Shown in pieces: positions 32,397-34,538 of a stretch of 34,538 bases of DNA. The notes under the pieces are model-generated. The model searched no databases. It was not told the DNA's origin and saw nothing but the letters and a program-made list of their open reading frames with translations. Each line of letters opens with the position of its first letter. Within the stretch, counting starts at the first letter, position 1. Position numbers and translations under genes: made by a program. This DNA is from Nitrospinota bacterium (GTDB lineage: Bacteria > Nitrospinota_A > UBA7883 > JACRGQ01). The stretch is from NCBI GenBank assembly GCA_029881495.1, contig JAOUMJ010000031.1:1-34538 (forward strand), written 5' to 3'.

Positions 32397-34006
32397 GTCT
32401 CCTGCTCCATCGTAAAACCTCCGGTCGGTTTCGGAATGATATCCTTCGGGAGTTCATTCGGCGTTACCACCTGCCTCGGACAAAACTCCCAGCACCTGGC
32501 GCAGCCGTTGCAATCCTCGGTATGCTCAAAGAAAACTTCACCAGGTTTCCATTTGATATTTTTTTTGTCTATCGCCCCTTCCCTGCATGATCGGAAACAC
32601 CAGTCGCATGTGGAATCAAGACCGCCGACGCATGTTCCGCAGACGAAACAGCGCCCCGCCTCAACCGCCGCCTCGGCCAGGGTTGCTCTTTCGGCAAGGA
32701 TCCCGAACCCTTTTTTTCTCTCGACGGCGGGAATAACTTTTTTCCTTAGGCGCATCCTCTTCTCGAAATAGTTCCTGATATTGAGCTTGCCAAACGGCAC
32801 CTCCGCGGCTCTTTCACCAAACAGCACATTACCTGTCAATCTTTTTTCGATATCCGCGGCGGCCTTTCTCCCGGAGGCGATTGCGTGAATCACCGTACCT
32901 TTGGAGGTGGCGACAACATCGCCGGCAAAAAAGATGTTGCTCTTGCCGTCAGACGGTTTTTCCCACTCTTCCGAACTCTGCCCGATAGCGAGAAATACCT
33001 CGTCGGCCTTTATTTCAACCGTTTCACCTGCAAGAGGTTCCAGCCCCCCTCTTTCGGAAGGGTCGGTTTTCACTACTCTGTTTTTCAAAAAGGTTACCGA
33101 TCCGTTCTTGAAAGAGACCGGCGAAAGGAGAAATTGAAATTTCACTCCCTCATCAACCGCGTCGTAATATTCGTTTTTATGCGCGGGCATCTCGGAAAGC
33201 GAACGGCGATATGCCACATTAACTTCGCTTGCGCCCAGGCGGATCGCTGTCCGGCAGACATCCATCGCCGCGTTCCCCCCTCCGATGACAAGCACCGATT
33301 TCCCTTCCAGGTTCTCCCTCGTGCCTGTATCCATGCTCTTGAGGAACTCAAGGCCGCTTCTGGTTTTATCCCCCAGTTCCAGATTTACAGGAATATGCGC
33401 TCCTGTGGAGATGAGAACGGCGTCATATTTAGTTGATAGCTCGCTGATCTTTTTCCGATCTGCCTTTACCCCTGTTTTCAGCTTCACGCCAAGGCTCAGC
33501 ACGAAATTTATCTCCCTGTCGAGGACATCCCGCTCAAGCCGGTATTCCGGGATTCCGTAACGCATCATCCCGCCGGCCTTTTCGGAGCTTTCAAGCAGTT
33601 CCACACTGTGTCCGAAACGGGCGAGGAAATATGCGGCAGTCAGCCCGGCGGGACCGGCGCCGACGATTGCCACTTTTTTTCCGCTGCTTTTTTTTATCTC
33701 CGGCTTCCACCCCTGGTTGAATCCATCATCCCCTATGACCATTTCCAGATGCTGGATCGAAATGGGAGAATCGAACTTGCCGCGGTTGCACGGGGCTTCG
33801 CAAAATCCGTAACAGACCCTACCGAGAACACCCCTGAAGGGGTGGCTGTCCATCATTATCTCCCATGCAAGATTCTTCCACCCTCTGCTTAGGGCATACA
33901 TCGCGCCGGCAATATCAGTCTCCGCGGGACATCCATCCTTCCCTCCGCATGGAGCTATCTTGTCTTTCCATACCGGGAGAAGAAATTGCTGTTTCATCTT
34001 ACTCAT
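32393..34006 (-). CDS. GltD-like NAD(P)H/FAD subunit with C-terminal Fe-S domain
   Basis: A 537-residue protein. The N-terminal GltD domain has cysteines at 20, 26, 65, 69 and 73 (PCGGKDGCPAE and VCYGFCEAPC) for Fe-S clusters. FAD binding is shown by VAIVGAGPAGLTAAYFLA, the second nucleotide site by VLVIGGGNAAMDVCRTA, and FAGDV completes it. A C-terminal extension carries CFVCGTC, CDWCFRSC and CNGCARCWEFCP, at least one extra ferredoxin-like domain not usual in bacterial GltD. It should pass electrons between NAD(P)H, flavin and Fe-S clusters to the FMN subunit. The start ATG at 34006 has GGGG 7 bases upstream; a TTG at 34036 is less likely. A 57-codon frame overlaps its start. Confidence 0.88.
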   Translation of the reverse strand: MSKMKQQFLLPVWKDKIAPCGGKDGCPAETDIAGAMYALSRGWKNLAWEIMMDSHPFRGVLGRVCYGFCEAPCNRGKFDSPISIQHLEMVIGDDGFNQGWKPEIKKSSGKKVAIVGAGPAGLTAAYFLARFGHSVELLESSEKAGGMMRYGIPEYRLERDVLDREINFVLSLGVKLKTGVKADRKKISELSTKYDAVLISTGAHIPVNLELGDKTRSGLEFLKSMDTGTRENLEGKSVLVIGGGNAAMDVCRTAIRLGASEVNVAYRRSLSEMPAHKNEYYDAVDEGVKFQFLLSPVSFKNGSVTFLKNRVVKTDPSERGGLEPLAGETVEIKADEVFLAIGQSSEEWEKPSDGKSNIFFAGDVVATSKGTVIHAIASGRKAAADIEKRLTGNVLFGERAAEVPFGKLNIRNYFEKRMRLRKKVIPAVERKKGFGILAERATLAEAAVEAGRCFVCGTCVGGLDSTCDWCFRSCREGAIDKKNIKWKPGEVFFEHTEDCNGCARCWEFCPRQVVTPNELPKDIIPKPTGGFTMEQET

Positions 34007-34172
34007 CCGCTCGCCCCATCTCACCTTCGATAACAAAGTAAACGCCGAAATACATCGTCAACACCTTTGTCGCACGTAAATGCTCCTGACGCTCCGCTGT
34101 TTTCCCGCCAAACAAAACTGCAGGCAGAATATCCGTAATCAACGGGAAGAATATTTGCCGCATATTAGCCAT
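33999..34172 (-). CDS. Possible 57-residue small protein overlapping the GltD-like start
   Basis: An ATG at 34172 opens a frame of 57 codons that ends in TAA at 33999-34001, 8 bases inside the GltD-like gene start, which would allow translational coupling. The product is moderately hydrophobic near the start (QIFFPLITDILPAVLFGG), then basic, then acidic at the end. There is no strong ribosome-binding site, and no family is recognised. It may be a leader or a chance frame. I give it weak support only from position and composition. Confidence 0.25.
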   Translation of the reverse strand: MANMRQIFFPLITDILPAVLFGGKTAERQEHLRATKVLTMYFGVYFVIEGEMGRADE

Positions 34173-34184
34173 TCAATATTTGCC
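34150..34184. repeat. Paired direct repeats AATATTTGCC upstream of glutamate synthase genes
   Basis: AATATTTGCC occurs at 34150-34159 and 34175-34184, 25 bases apart. They lie 144-178 bases upstream of the GltD-like start, in the spacer after ruvX. Such spaced copies may be regulator-binding sites for the operon, though no regulator can be named and no clean promoter was found next to them. Confidence 0.3.
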
Positions 34185-34279
34185 AAAACTGTTTGCAAGG
34201 AATATTTTTTTCACCACTCAAGCTGTTTAAAGGATACCTCCTGCTAAATTATATCAGGATTCGCGGGATACTTTTATAT

Positions 34280-34538
34280 TCACTCTCCGGCAGAGGAAAA
34301 TGTGTCGAGATACCTCTGCAAGATAAGCTGTGCGGCCATGATATCTATCAGCTTCCCTCTTTTTTTCCCAGGAACACCGGCTCTTTGGAGCACCTCCCCG
34401 GCCTCCTCGGTCGTGAAACGCTCATCCACATACTCGACTTTCAGGCCTGTTTCAGCCTCAAGCGCCCTGCCGAACTTCATTACTTTTGGATAGATAGTCC
34501 CCTGACTGCCGTCAAGCCTTAAAGGGAGGCCGAGAATT
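34280..34538 (-). CDS. ruvX: Holliday junction resolvase-like RuvX/YqgF, C-terminal part (cut by window end)
   Basis: The frame is open to the window end. The visible 85 residues carry the second half of the YqgF fold: ILGLPLRLDGSQGT, then VEYVDERFTTEEAGEVL, then the final IDIMAAQLILQRYLDTF, which has the conserved Asp and Ala/Gln-rich helix. The family includes a Holliday-junction-resolvase-like nuclease linked to rRNA processing. The N-terminus with its first catalytic Asp is outside the window. It precedes the glutamate synthase genes on the same strand with about 270 bases between, so it is probably a separate unit. The internal ATG at 34480 is not the true start. Confidence 0.88.
   Translation of the reverse strand, partial: ILGLPLRLDGSQGTIYPKVMKFGRALEAETGLKVEYVDERFTTEEAGEVLQRAGVPGKKRGKLIDIMAAQLILQRYLDTFSSAGE

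Noticed and set aside
1-34538. CRISPR array, insertion sequence or prophage
   Set aside because: I saw no regularly spaced repeats, transposase, integrase or phage structural genes in any frame.

Overview
This window comes from a Gram-negative bacterium. It carries KDO genes (kdsD, kdsC), a lipoprotein N-acyltransferase (lnt), a Wzx-type flippase and a polyprenyl-phosphate sugar transferase. The archaeal-like split glutamate synthase with ferredoxin modules, the pilT gene and the moderate GC content would fit a lineage near Nitrospinota, Nitrospirota or the former Deltaproteobacteria. That placement is an inference from gene content only; I cannot assign a taxon.

Region 1 (1-20.6 kb) is a surface-polysaccharide and glycosylation island. 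A radical SAM gene cut by the window edge and a GT2 glycosyltransferase run on the + strand. They meet tail to tail (4 bp apart) a long - strand series read from 14.3 kb down to 1.9 kb. In transcription order this series is an O-antigen polymerase/ligase, pseB, pseC, an aldo/keto reductase, an SpsF-type cytidylyltransferase, a class III aminotransferase, pseH-like, pseI, a CHP-motif transferase, a Wzx flippase and an EHP-motif transferase. The set makes and exports a glycan containing pseudaminic acid or a relative. The hydrolase PseG is not visible, and two enzymes outside the standard pathway sit in its middle. Upstream lie an undecaprenyl-phosphate sugar transferase, a divergent CgeB-like glycosyltransferase with a near-ideal promoter that predicts a leaderless mRNA, a periplasmic TPR protein and a multi-spanning GT-C glycosyltransferase.

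Region 2 (20.7-28.2 kb) is mostly housekeeping. It holds tRNA-Thr(CGT) with its own promoter, kdsD-kdsC (KDO synthesis), a rodZ-like gene followed by aroE and pilT in one tight run, the divergent lnt with an RmlD-like reductase gene, and a DNA-binding HU/IHF protein with a good sigma-70 promoter.

Region 3 (28.3-34.5 kb) holds a four-gene split glutamate synthase on the - strand: an NAD(P)H/FAD subunit with extra C-terminal cysteine motifs, a glutaminase domain, an FMN domain with an N-terminal 2x[4Fe-4S] ferredoxin, and a separate GXGXG domain. A small acidic protein follows it, and the 3' part of ruvX precedes it at the window edge. Only one gene-free stretch exceeds 300 bases (14330-14829). 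It holds two simple hairpins, a promoter and an unexplained nested inverted-repeat element.
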